Part shown: positions 9,791-18,941 of the stretch, in pieces
Numbering within the stretch: position 1 is the first letter of the stretch
Layout of the letters: each line of letters opens with the position of its first letter
Assembly (NCBI GenBank): GCA_003427395.1
Contig: BFEA01000147.1
Coordinates: 119,239-140,786 of the forward strand
DNA from: Chara braunii
Taxonomy: Eukaryota; Streptophyta; Charophyceae; Charales; Characeae
Direction of reading: 5' to 3'
Length of the DNA: 21,548 nucleotides
The notes under the pieces: generated by a model
Database searches by the model: none
The model's input: the letters and a program-made list of their open reading frames with translations, nothing else
What the model was told of the DNA's origin: nothing
Made by a program: the position numbers and the translations under genes

Positions 9791-9813
9791 AATGGGACAC
9801 TGGGCCCGGTTGT
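9791..9813 (+). repeat. Family 1 short dispersed repeat, short fragment
   Basis: The sequence atgggacactgggcccggtt matches the inverted end of family 1 (compare 6721-6742 on the other strand). Only about 20 bases remain, so the call rests on one block. Confidence 0.35.
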
Positions 9814-10303
9814 GATGCGCAACCTCACGCCCTGTGCTGTCTTTCGTTCGGAGTGCTAGGTGTGCGGAAAGAGGCCCAAAAAGACAGCAAGATGGAGTGT
9901 GCGAAGGATTTTTGGAAATTGAGTGTGGGGATACAGACGAAACTGAAATCCCCCGTGTTGGTCCGACGAAGTAAGTCGATCGTTTTTCGCGCGGCGCTAA
10001 CTGCACGCGCGGAAGTTTGGCGCGAGAGGAGAGAGAAATACAAATTCAATCCATAAAATATTGCCAGACTTCCCACCTGGCTACGGCCTGTCGTTTAGAA
10101 CAGAAAGGTTTTGGCACGTTTCGCGTGTCTCGTTTCCGTATTAAGTCTCGTCGTCGTTCATCGACCACTTCGGAATCCGACGTGGATGGTCTTAGTCGCG
10201 TGGCTCTTTCTCTATGTTCGTCTTCACTCCGCACACGGTAGTGGAGACCCCTGGTTTCGTAGCGCTAAAAACGCTGGCATTCGGTGCATAGAGTGTGCGG
10301 CCA
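9814..10303. other. Left flank of the retrotransposon
   Basis: GC-rich, with no supported gene. Open frames run on both strands (9706-10056 plus, 9825-10076 minus) without motifs. The sequence next to 10304 does not match anything left of 20601, which fixes the shared LTR edge. The other target-site copy lies outside the window, so a target-site duplication cannot be tested. Confidence 0.5.
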
Positions 10304-10304
10304 G

Positions 10305-10642
10305 TGGGGTTCTACTGCCGTCCACGGGATGACTATCAACTCATTGAATGGCAACAATATCAAGTAGGGTGGAAAGTGTGTATCGATAATGACAAACCCA
10401 ACCTCTACGAACCCTGAACAACGGCTTGCCGGAGGGAAGTGGTATCGACCGCCGATCTGCGCGACAACTTCTCGTACGTCCCACTCCCATACACGCGTCC
10501 TTTCCTCGTTGTAGGGAAAAGGTCGTGTTGATACGGGAGGTACGGGAGGCTGGCGCCCGATCGAAGGGTGCCTGCTAGTCCACATGTCAATCAATTGCAA
10601 AAATTCTGAGACGTCATCAAGGAAAAACACTCGCGCAATCAC
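10305..10642 (-). other. Open frame inside the 3' LTR, sense to the element
   Basis: About 112 codons without a stop. They encode the same protein-like sequence as the frame in the right LTR, with a shared LDDVSEFLQLIDMW, RPFPYNEERTRV and FNELIVIPWT. The start codon is GTG, so if translated it would be part of a longer product and not an independent gene. The two LTR copies differ at about 13 residues, mostly non-synonymous, as expected of unconstrained drift after insertion. In the right LTR the same frame is in phase with gag (see 20592-20939). No domain is recognised. Confidence 0.35.
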
Positions 10643-10826
10643 TAATCAATCCTTTTTGACACGAGAGAGAGAGAAAACACTCATTAGCTCGATCATGCAT
10701 GCAACCGAGGGACCGACCCGCGACTCAGTTTTCCATAAGCCACCGCGGTGGTGATCCTAGGCGCCTTGTTTCTCGGGGCTGCCCTGTAGATTGGCTGCAA
10801 ATGTCGTGCAGCATAAGGCAGATGGC

Positions 10827-11210
10827 ATGCGCAGTGCATTCAGGAATACAGATCTAAACACTCTTGCAATCTCGAACAAAATCCCGCCAAGTGCGGCATC
10901 CAATCAATACAGAAAAGCAAGCATCTCCATACATACATTCACTGTGGAAGGTGCGAAAATGACGAGGGTACACAAGTCAGAAATCAACCGCGGGAATTGT
11001 ACACACGCATCCATCGTTCACAAGACAAAAGGATCAATTCCTCGACATTTGGGGATTACCCAGGAAACTAATGGAAGAGTTCCGGAAGTTCTTTCACGCA
11101 GGAAAGCACACAGATTCATTCCCATCCAAGAGAGAGAGACAAACATCGAGCCACATCATCATTCAAAGATAGAGGAGAGAGGGGGAGGTGAGGGAGGGGA
11201 GTCGAGATAG
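10827..11210 (+). CDS. Antisense LTR ORF, 127 codons from ATG, unknown function
   Basis: This plus-strand frame lies in the LTR opposite to gag-pol. It is open from an ATG at 10827 to a TAG at 11208-11210, and its twin at 21126-21512 is also open. The product would be basic and hydrophilic, ending in a Gly/Glu-rich tail from the gagaggagaggg sequence, with no domain I recognise and no membrane segment. Between the two copies I count nine substitutions within the frame. Six are synonymous, and the only indel is a whole codon (one extra Glu in the right copy). That pattern hints at coding constraint, but the sample is small. It could equally be a chance frame in purine-rich sequence. Confidence 0.3.
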   Translation: MRSAFRNTDLNTLAISNKIPPSAASNQYRKASISIHTFTVEGAKMTRVHKSEINRGNCTHASIVHKTKGSIPRHLGITQETNGRVPEVLSRRKAHRFIPIQERETNIEPHHHSKIEERGGGEGGESR

Positions 11211-11342
11211 GAGATGACAAGATCCGAAAGAAGGAAGTTCGGCGTTNCACATCATCATTCAAAGATAGAGGAGAGAGGGGGAGGTGAGGGAGGGGAGTCG
11301 AGATAGGAGATGACAAGATCCGAAAGAAGGAAGTTCGGCGTT
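11152..11342. other. Assembly artefact: 95-base duplication around a single N
   Basis: 11152-11246 and 11248-11342 are identical 95-base sequences separated only by the N at 11247. The last 95 bases of the window (21454-21548) are the same sequence again. This is what unresolved overlap between contigs of a k-mer assembler looks like: two contigs ending in the same repeat node are placed end to end with one n. It should not be read as a biological tandem repeat. Confidence 0.85.
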
Positions 11343-12047
11343 GCCGCCGTGCACTCACGCCAGAGATAAGGATCCGCAACAACAAAGGCGCATTCGCCGT
11401 TAATTCCAATATGGCCTCGGGCCAATCACTCACTCAACTCCAATCATCGATCCTCATACCCGCACCGACGATCCCGGTCGTTGCGTGTTATCTCCCACCA
11501 CTGCGATCGTCACCCCGCTGACGTAAACTCGACGCGGTTCGCCCGGATCCCACAATCCGTCGTGGCGATCAAGCGCGCAACCGGCCAGCCTATCGAGAGC
11601 CCGACAGGACTTTCCGACTCGCNTCAAACACTCTGCCTAGCCACTGCTTCCCGGAAGCTGGCTCAGGAGTCGAGAACGTAAGAGAGATTTGCGGGCGCGT
11701 TTGCGGAATTTATAGTGGCGAGAACGGGGGCGAGGGAGAGAGAAGGCAGGGGGAAAGTCGAAGTGTAGGGAAAGAAGCAGGAGAAGAAGACTTTGAGAAG
11801 AGCGCTTCGTGGAAGCCATGTTGATCCCTTGAGACTCAAGGTTCAACCAATCAGATTCGTCGCGCAATAGGAAGGTCCTATTGATCGACGTACCTGATTG
11901 GCGAGCGGGAGTTATCGAAGGATCGACCGGGCGTCGTGCGCTGAGTTCGGAGGGTGAGAAGAAAAAAGCGCGAGAAGTAGCGCAAGACGGGTCCAAGATT
12001 TAGACGATCAAGAAAGGGAAAACGGGCGCGCAAAGAGTAGAGCGGGA

Positions 12048-12119
<72 letters not shown>

Positions 12120-13088
12120 AAAACAGTTACGAGGAGAGAGGAAGAGGAGGGGGAAGGAAAAAGAAGTGCGGGAGAGAGCGATGCAGGGGTCAGGGAGGAG
12201 AAAGCTTTGCATGCGCGGCGCCGTAAAAAAAAAAAAGAAAAAAAAAGGCACCGAAACAGTTACAGCTTGCCTACATCCTAAACCAATTCAAAATTGAAAT
12301 CACCATATCCGCGCGCGAAAGAGCGACGTGGGAAAAGAAAGTCCTACGCCTACTCGTATCCCCACAAAATTCCGAGAGTTTTCGCCAACGCGACCGAGAA
12401 CATTAAAAAAAAAAAAGACACGTCAAAGTTCTGCTTATCCCGGAATTCCCAACTGTCGGGCCCAATTCCCAGTGCGCTCGGTAAGACGCACGTAAATTCC
12501 TATGTATTTCCCGAATTGCACAAAGGAAAAACAGAACCCGGGATTCGTAAAGGCTTCTGAAAGATGGGGGTCCAAAACGCGGCATCCGAAATCAAGAAAA
12601 CGAAACGGGTTTTTTATGGGGTTGGTATGATACAAGCAAAAAAAGGGTACGAAAAATAGCACGGGTTCGGGAAGTAGTTCGTCACATATGTGATGCGCAG
12701 GGGGTTCAAAAATAATGCGATCTCATGATTGCATGTTATGGCGGAGAAGGAGAGAGAAAGAGAGAGAACAGAGTGATGAATGAGGAACCAAGCGTATCAA
12801 TAAACGATCCAGCCAGAGTCCATGTTGATGCCATCTTCAATTGCAATCTTTTGTTGGCTCGTGATGCTGGAATCATCGGTGGTCGTCCAGGTGACGCCAT
12901 CATCGTCCGCCGGTTCTCCGTGTGCTCTGCACCCCAATTTGTCGCTGCCCGTCGAATCAGAGCGTAGGTTGACGGCATCGTCGAAGGCGTGATCTTCGCG
13001 AAGCTTATTGATTCGTACCGTTTTCCATTGCTGATTAGATGAAGAGAGGAAGGGGGGAGTGAGGTGGGAATAGTCACGTGATCGGGAT
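11343..13088. other. Rest of 3' LTR and/or 3' untranslated part of the element
   Basis: This lies between the proven LTR repeat and the third ORF. It must contain the LTR's inner edge and the polypurine tract (which would read as a pyrimidine run here), but I could not find a convincing one. It holds an N at 11623, a GA microsatellite, an A-rich run at 12224-12247 and short frames on both strands. A minus-strand frame at 12797-13141 looks somewhat protein-like but has no recognised motif. Confidence 0.5.
12050..12114 (+). repeat. GA dinucleotide microsatellite
   Basis: An almost uninterrupted (ga)n run of about 30 units, continuing into ggagaa. On the element's strand it is a CT tract. Confidence 0.95.
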
Positions 13089-13616
13089 CTACCTCCAAGT
13101 TGGAATGGGCCAGTAGAGGCGGTACATGGAGGGGATCTCACGGGGACGACGGAGAGGACGTGGGGGTAGGTAGCGATTCATCCCTTCTACCGTCACCGGA
13201 AGCTCCTCATATTGGATGATCCGGTGGAAGCGAGGAAAGCGATCGCCGCTATGAGGGAGGGAAGTGAGGTAGTAGCAATAGAAGGAGGAGAGGGTGCGGA
13301 GGAGCACGGCTCGAAAGGACTCGTAATGGCGACAGGCGGGGATTGTCCCCATGGCTACGCAGTAAACTTCTACCACGTTGCATCGCTCCCATGCAGCGCT
13401 GAACAACAGGATATGCCAACAGAACGTGGGGGCAGCGGGCTGAAGGGATGGGCGGGGGTAGATAGTTGCGAGTAGGCTGGTAGAGTAGAAATCGCGGAAG
13501 AGATGGGGAAGGAAGGGATGGAGGGGGAATATGACGGGGGTGCGGATATGTTCGAGGGTGAGAAAGTCAAGGGGACGGCGGGATAGCGTCCGAGGACTAA
13601 GGCCTATCGCCCGCAT
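13089..13616 (-). pseudogene. Third ORF of the element, C-terminal part, unknown function
   Basis: 175 codons open on the element's strand, rich in aromatic residues and with a protein-like hydrophobic pattern. Examples are FRDFYSTSLLATIYP near residue 41, WHILLFSAAWERCNVVEVYCVAMG near residues 68-91, and a final YRLYWPIPTWR before the TAG at 13089. It follows the acidic segment of the third ORF but in a different frame, so at least one frameshift lies near 13600-13680. There another frame carries the SRSPSPSTPTRPPVRPRIDAGDRP-type tail that seems to belong with the upstream part. I do not recognise a domain. Position alone (after pol) is where envelope-like genes sit in some elements, but no signal peptide or clear membrane anchor is visible. 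Confidence 0.45.
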
Positions 13617-15043
13617 CGATACGTGGACGAACTGGGGGACGGGTTGGGGTGGAGGGGGAGGGGGATCGGCTTCCGCGAGGTGCTTGAGGCGGTGGCTGCG
13701 GGGTCGCCATCTTCGGGCTTTGGCGGTTTCGGATCCCTGGTCGGGTCTTCACCGTTGCGCTGACTTGCTCCGCTGGCAAATTGTAGCTGGCGTTTCCCGG
13801 CGGCAACCTCTTCTCGCCTACGCATAGCCTCAGGGTCTTCCGCCTCCATGCCCTTGCGCGCTGCTTCCTCCGGCAAGGCTTCCCACTCAGATCCGGTTTC
13901 TTCTTCCTCCTCTTCTTCTTCTTCACTCAGCTAGCCCTCGCTATACTCGCTATAGCTTCCCTCCTCCGACGTTTTCTCGTCGCCGTCTTCTTCTTCGTCG
14001 TCTTTGATCACCACTTCCTCCTCCTTCGGATAGAAGGCGTGAGGGATGATGTCGTAAGGCTTCAGATACTCCTGCCGTGATGGTAGAGTTTCTTTGTACC
14101 TGAGCTCCTCTAAGCACGCAGTCCACTGAAGGTACGGATCCAATGACCGCTCGAGAACGTACGGAGCAGGGTTGTCGTCACTTTGTGAATAGATGTCGGG
14201 CGAGAGATCGTCCGCCAATTGCACGATCGGCGCGATGAGCTCCTGCGCAATTAACTGGCGGCGGCCCGGCCGTACCGATCCAAAGAGAAAGCCGAGAAGA
14301 TCGCCCTCGACGTTAGTCCTCCAAGCTTGTATGATCAGCAACTCCAAATTTTCGATCCACACAGGATGCTCGCTGGTCTGCGTCCACGTCAACTGTACTT
14401 GGGCCAAGCAAAATGACAACTCGTCAAAAGTTTCGCGCCACAGTCGCCAATGCCCAGGATTAATGAGCGGGACAGAAAGAGGCTCGAACGAGAAAGAAAG
14501 AGAAGGATGGAGATCGGACTGCCAAAAGGTGGGGAAAAGAGAGGGGAGACCGAAGATGGAGAGAGGAGCGAGGGGATCGACGTGGTTCATTGGGGACGTG
14601 GGAAAGGGACGAGGGTGGGGATCGCAACTGGCGGCTCGCGCGGATAGCGGCGGATCTCGCCAAGATCCGGTGAAAAGGTCGGGATGAGGTTGTGCCCTGG
14701 CCGAGCGAGGCCATGCTGCCACACGTTGGACACTTGCTCCGTCCTGGACCGTCCGCTCTCGCAGCGAGGTCAAGATCTCGGTATGCCACAGTGGATGGAC
14801 CGAACTGATGTCGTCGCTGAACGCCGCAACCGTGGCTCATTCCGGGAGCCGCTCGCCGATGAACTGCGATTACTTCCGCCAATACTACTGCGTGTGGACT
14901 CCCTTCGATTTGAAACGCGGCGGCGGCACACACACCCACGTCGCAGAAGAACTGCACCAATCGCCGGAGATCCGTATTAAGCCGTGGATGACGAACTTGT
15001 CGAATCTCCGAGATGTGGCCACGTGGCTGCAACAATTGTTCAT
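13604..15043 (-). pseudogene. Third ORF of the element, N-terminal and acidic part, unknown function
   Basis: One frame runs from an ATG at 15043, 25 bases after the pol-frame stop, to 13604. It is broken by TAG 14885-14887, TAA 14870-14872, TGA 14837-14839 and TAG 13931-13933. Translation on both sides of each stop looks like continuous protein. The middle (from about 14470) is helical and leucine/tryptophan rich, including WRLWRETFDELSFCLAQVQL. A glutamate-rich acidic stretch then spans 13995-13890, followed by a charged helix (EEAARKGMEAEDPEAMRRREE) and a proline/serine tail. No known domain is recognised. Since the zinc-knuckle ORF has almost no room for a capsid, this ORF could supply a capsid or structural function, which is speculation. 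An accessory or captured host gene is equally possible. Confidence 0.55.
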
Positions 15044-15067
15044 CAAGAGCCCGCTCCGTGATGAAAC

Positions 15068-15451
15068 TCATGGCGAAGTCAGAGAGGAAGACGAAGGACA
15101 GGAGGGAGAGAGTGGAGAGAGAGTTAGATCGTCGTCATTCTCCTCGCTTTCCGAGGAGGAAGAGGGAGGAAGATCAGAGGGAGGAAGAGGACGGAGGTAG
15201 GAGGTATGCCGGACGATGGGGACAGAGCTATGGCTGGCACTAGCCTCAGGCGCGATGCGCCCCGTGTTGTCGCCGTTAGGACCGAGCTCGACAACACGAA
15301 GGCAGCCAGAGAATTTGGGAGCGAGTTTCCGGTCGGGTGCACATTTACGTACTTGCACTAGGTCCCCTAATTTATATTGATGCTGGGGCCCAACATTTCC
15401 ATTCCGAGCCTCGTAGCTACGGACCTGCCTACCGTGGGCCAGATCAGTCAT
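15068..15451 (-). pseudogene. Integrase C-terminal GPY/F-like module
   Basis: 127 codons. The segment YKLGDLVQVRK....DRKLAPKFSGCLRVVELGP (residues about 26-58) matches the GPY/F module at the end of Ty3/gypsy integrases, which binds DNA and supports integrase multimers. Here the usual Gly-Pro-Tyr/Phe becomes Ser-Gly-Cys-Leu. A serine/proline-rich acidic tail follows, with no chromodomain. The frame differs from the integrase core: the core's stop and this frame's first ATG overlap as ATGA at 15448-15451. In this frame sequence upstream of the ATG also looks open, so an indel near 15450-15480 is likelier than a separate gene. It ends 25 bases before the ATG of the third ORF. Confidence 0.8.
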
Positions 15452-16617
15452 TCTTTGTCTTTTCGGGCTAGCTTCGGGACGGCCCGCTCCATTAATTCGG
15501 TGTACCTTTTGGCCTTGGCCTTGAGGGCTGCATGCGTGTCTCTACCCCCTGCTTCGACAATTTCCGAGTTACCCCAGTAGTCAACACAGGGGAGGCTATT
15601 AGTACGAAGCTGAAAAGGGGTGAACCCCGTGGACTCGTGAGGGGTGGCCCAGTGGATCCCGACGATCTGATATACGATCTCGGGCCACGGACGCGTGTCG
15701 TGTGCCGCTAAATTCCTGCGAAGGGCAGTTTTAATCATGCGCTTGGCGTTTTCAGCCAGCCCGTTCGATTGAGACACGTGTGGGTCCGTATGTCGGAGCG
15801 TGACGCCCCTTCGCGCAAGCAGTTCTTCTACTTCTCCCTTTAATTCGGACCCATTGTCGGTTAGGATTTCTTCCGTATCTAGATGGGTGTAGAGGAACCG
15901 ATCGATGTATGTGGCTATTTCTGTGGCCTTGCGGGTCTTACAGAGATAGACCTCGATGTACTTGGAAAAATTGTCAATTAATACTAACAGGATAGAATAT
16001 TCGCAGCGGTTTGGGCCAGGTGGCACGTCGATATCTGTTATGTCCATACTGACTCGCTGGAAGGGACGCTCTACTTCCGTTGGTACTATCGTGTTCGGTC
16101 CCCGTATTGGGGTGCGATCAGCGGCACAGACCAGACATTTGGCGATAATGTATCTGACATCATCTCGTATGTTGGACCAGAACCATCGGTTCTGGTCTAT
16201 AGTTGCCTCCGTGACACGTACCGCGAAATGAGCGGCCTGTTCTTCGTGAGCCGATCGGATCCAATCATATCTCTGGAATGGATGGGGAACCGTCAACCAT
16301 GAACCCGATCCATCAGTTTTACGCTTCTCCAAATGACCGTTGATCCACTGATAGTCCCGAGATCTCTCGGTTGCCCTACGTCGGTCATGTTTGGTGAGGT
16401 GACCCAATGATAATCCCGCTAATTTTGCCAATAAAATTTTATCCGTCCAAACCTCCGCTCGTCGGTATTTTTCGTCGTATTCAGGGCCGTCCGTACGGGC
16501 GGCCTCGAATCGAACCTCAGTGGGGAGTTTGTTCGTTCTACACAGGGGGCACCTCCATTCCTTGCTACTCGTCCGATATCGAACGCAGGCCCCGTGCGCA
16601 CGATTGACACGTGGCAC
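15448..16617 (-). pseudogene. Ty3/gypsy integrase, catalytic core
   Basis: 389 codons in one frame. Residues 11-26 complete a PHD-like finger (see 16540-16699). The integrase zinc-binding HHCC follows: H124, H130, C161, C164 (HEEQAAH...CLVC). The DDE triad is visible as D192 (SMDITDID), D254 (LTDNGSE) and E289 (NGLAENAKR), with 34 residues between the second Asp and Glu, one fewer than the common 35. The enzyme joins element cDNA to host DNA in the nucleus. The start given is not a real initiation site (codon GTG). The frame is linked to the upstream Cys-rich frame by a frameshift near 16606. All catalytic residues are kept, unlike the protease. Confidence 0.92.
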
Positions 16618-16858
16618 ATTCTATCCAATCGACAAACCCGGTTTCGAAAGAATGACAGTAGACCCCATAAACCCGTGCAATACACGTGCAAAAATAACAG
16701 AATTTGTCAGGAAGGGTGGCGAAGAAAGCTGAGGAAGTGAGAGGGGCAGAATTAGTAGGAGAAAAAGGGGTTGCGGAGACAGGTGGGGTAGTCATGATGA
16801 CAGAGGAGGAGAGACGAGACTGAACTGTGGAGAGGGTAGAGCAGACAAATTGGTCCAC
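16540..16858 (-). pseudogene. PHD-like Cys/His finger between RNase H and integrase, frameshifted
   Basis: An open frame from 16858 (first ATG at 16795) reads a Ser/Thr/Pro-rich lead and then a cysteine-rich part. The latter has CYFCTC (residues 54-59), YCHSFETGFVDWIECATC (67-84) and a stop at 16565. From about 16606 the pattern continues in the integrase frame as RAHGAC, then about 11 residues, then WRCPLC (16555-16540). Joined, this gives C-x2-C ... WIEC-x2-C-x3-H-x2-C ... WxC-x2-C, the order typical of PHD fingers, which read histone tails. The H spacing is one short of the common x4, consistent with loss of two bases at the break. Which cysteines form the first pair is unclear. It is distinct from the integrase HHCC, which is present downstream. 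Confidence 0.6.
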
Positions 16859-16976
16859 GTGTCACTTACTGCTTCGACAAGATCTCCACTTGGCCGTATC
16901 GAGGCCCAACCTCCTTTTCGGGTTCGTTCCACAGAATCACCTCCTCACTCTTCGGAACCTTCTTGGGTCGGTGCAG

Positions 16977-17579
16977 TCATGTCAGTCTGTCCACATTCCC
17001 GTGTCTCTCGTGCTTCCGATGACGAATGTCAAAGTCCATGCTCTGCAGCACCGTTGCCCATCGTCCGATCATGCCAGAGTAATCCTTTGATTTCTTCAGA
17101 GCCAACAGGGGCTCATGATCGGTTACCAAGGTGAACTTCCGCCCGTACAGGTAAGCGCGAAAGTGACTGATTCCCCAGAGCGCCGCGTAGCATTCTCCTG
17201 TTGGAGCGACATAGTTGCGCTTGCAAGTGGGCACTGATTTGGACGCATACTCCACCACGTTCTCGAGCCCACCTGGTCCCACCTGTGCCAGGATCGCCGA
17301 AATTGCCTCGGGCTGCTAGTCGGTAATGAGGATGAAAGGCTTTTCGGGATCCGGCCTTATAAGGACCGGAGCCAAAATGAGAGCGGCCTTGAGTTTCGAA
17401 AACGCCTGATCACACTCCGGCGTCCAAATCAACGGTTGATCCTTTCGCAGCAGATTCGTGAGGGGTCCCGCGATCGCCGCGAAGCCCTTGATAAATCTTC
17501 GGTAGTACGAGGCCAGGCCCAAAAAGGCGCGAACTTGTGTGATAGTCGTAGGCACCGGCGCATCCCTGACAGCTGCCAC
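16977..17579 (-). pseudogene. RT connection and RNase H domain
   Basis: This frame is in phase with gag, protease and RT. 17579-17316 holds the RT thumb/connection: [24 protein letters not shown] and AFSKLKAAL, ending in ILITD, whose Asp is the first RNase H catalytic residue. A TAG at 17316-17318 interrupts it. 17315-16977 continues with VEYASKS, GECYAALW (catalytic Glu), LVTDHEPLLAL (catalytic Asp), DIRHRKHERHGNVDRL (last Asp) and a TGA at 16977. RNase H removes the RNA template strand during reverse transcription. All four acidic residues survive. Many related elements have Trp right after the first TD, so the TAG probably arose from a TGG codon. Confidence 0.9.
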
Positions 17580-17594
17580 CTTCTGCTGCTTCGG

Positions 17595-18197
17595 TTAGAG
17601 TCCCTGGTCTGTTACCACGTGTCCCAGAAAGGAGATGGTGGTAAGGAAAAACTGACACTTCTCAAACGCCACCTTGAAACCCGCATCTCGTAACGCATGC
17701 AGCACCCATTCGATGTGCTGCACGTGTCCCTCGTAGGAACTCGAGTACACCTGAATGTCATCCATGTACACAATCACGCAGTAGTTGATGATACTCTGTG
17801 CCAAACGTGTCTTCCGTACGAAGTTCTGAAAAGCCATATTCATGGCTCGCTGAAAGGTCGCGGGGGCGTTGTAGATACCCATCGGACATCGAATCCACTG
17901 CAACGTACCTTCGAAAAGCACAAACGCTGTTTTCGGACGATCTTCTTCTCGGACAAGAAGGTGATGGAACCCATGACGAACATCAACCTTACTGAAAAAT
18001 CGAGCACTCCCAATCGCATTCAACAACTCATCAATCCGGGGGAGGGGGTACACGTCTTTGATCGTGATATCATTCAACTTCCGGTCATCAATGCAAATGC
18101 GAATCCCTCCGGCCTTTTTGGGCACAATTACTACGGGAAAAGACCATGGACCTATTGCGGGTTCGATCTATCCATTAACTTCGAACTCTTTAATCCG
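17595..18197 (-). pseudogene. Reverse transcriptase, catalytic part
   Basis: The uninterrupted part is 18125-17595, in phase with the upstream frame. Motifs are ICIDDRKLND (residues 10-19), FSKVDVRHGFH with catalytic D48, RCPMGIYNAPATFQ (79-92), VYMDDIQVYS with D122 and D123, and FLGHVV (166-171). Upstream, 18197-18126 holds RIKEFEVNG, a TAG at 18168-18170 and then IEPAIGPWSFPVV, the start of the RT fold. A further TAG lies at 18198-18200, and a TAA at 17595-17597 separates RT from the connection. The enzyme copies element RNA into DNA inside virus-like particles in the cytoplasm. The YMDD box and the overall fold are intact, but the stops prevent full translation. Confidence 0.95.
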
Positions 18198-18941
18198 CTA
18201 TAAAGCGGCCGCTCGTTGAGCTGGGGAGTATCGGTAAGAAGCGCAGCTAATGGGCGGATGATCTCCTGTGAGGATGGCATGCTCGATCACATTAGTTAAG
18301 CCGATATCATTATCATGCACGCTCAGCACCTCTGCATAACCGTTCAAAACATTGATTAATGACTTTCGAATTTCCGTGGGGACATGGCTCGGTAGGGTGA
18401 TAGTTGATTCCCCAGGAGTCTCAAGGGGTATGTTGATCCAATCAACCGGCCGTTCCCGCCAATAGTAGGCACTCGAAAAGACGGAACTACTGGTGCGAAC
18501 AGAGAAGACAGTTGCTATCATCTGAGATTCAGCGGGGCTGATCATTTCGGTTTCTTTGGTTTCGGCGTCAGTCTCTGAACCAACCGAAGTTGGTTCCACA
18601 GTTAGTCCCGTTAGATCCGTCATCTCTTGCATCAGATCAGGTACATTACCTACCAGTGCTTCTGCTTCGTGTTTAATCAAAGTGATGGTTGCTCCTGTCG
18701 TTAGTAGCCATCTGGGCGGAAAAACAGACACGTCCAAATACTGTTCTGTTTGCTGATAACGCGTTCGTAAGGAAAGTGCTCCCTCATACAAGGTGCGAGG
18801 GGGTTCCAAGTCATCGGCCAGGTCGGATACTTGCAATATGGGTTCCCCGAGGAGGACGGAAGGACTGATTTGGGTTGTCAGAGGCGCGAGCGCGCTGTCT
18901 TCTGAATCCACGTGGAAGCTTCGGGCAGTGTCGGGGCACAC
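18198..18941 (-). pseudogene. Pol linker between protease and RT, with RT N-terminal segment
   Basis: This frame begins directly after the gag-protease TGA and in the same phase, so the two were one reading frame or are joined by readthrough. The first 165 residues form an acidic, low-motif linker. From about residue 189 the sequence is the usual lead-in of Ty3/gypsy RT: a helix (KSLINVLNGYAEVLSV), then VIEHAILTGDHPPISCASYRYSPAQR. The first codon is GTG, with no ATG at the junction. It ends at TAG 18198-18200, and RT motifs follow in phase. Confidence 0.8.

Larger units (their letters stand above)
10304..11342 (-). repeat. 3' LTR (left copy), inner edge not defined
   Basis: From gtggggttctact at 10304 it matches 20601 onward with about 36 substitutions, a 2-base GA-length change and a 3-base indel (hand count). 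A TG lies at 10305, so the LTR ends in CA on the element's strand. The inner edge must lie right of 11342, because the right copy stops at the window end before reaching it. A 12-base palindrome, ccaccgcggtgg, at 10740-10751 is conserved in both copies. The span includes an artificial 95-base duplication around the N at 11247, so the true length is about 96 bases less. Confidence 0.9.

Noticed and set aside
11152-11342. True 95-base tandem repeat in the LTR
   Set aside because: The copies are identical, separated only by N, and the right LTR has a single copy ending at the window edge. Assembly overlap is the simpler reading.
12000-12251. Minus-strand Ser/Leu/Phe-rich frame
   Set aside because: It is translation of the GA/CT microsatellite and an adjacent A run.
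14193-14687. Plus-strand 164-codon frame opposite the third ORF
   Set aside because: It is the shadow of the minus-strand ORF, which has a far more protein-like composition and the right orientation for the element.
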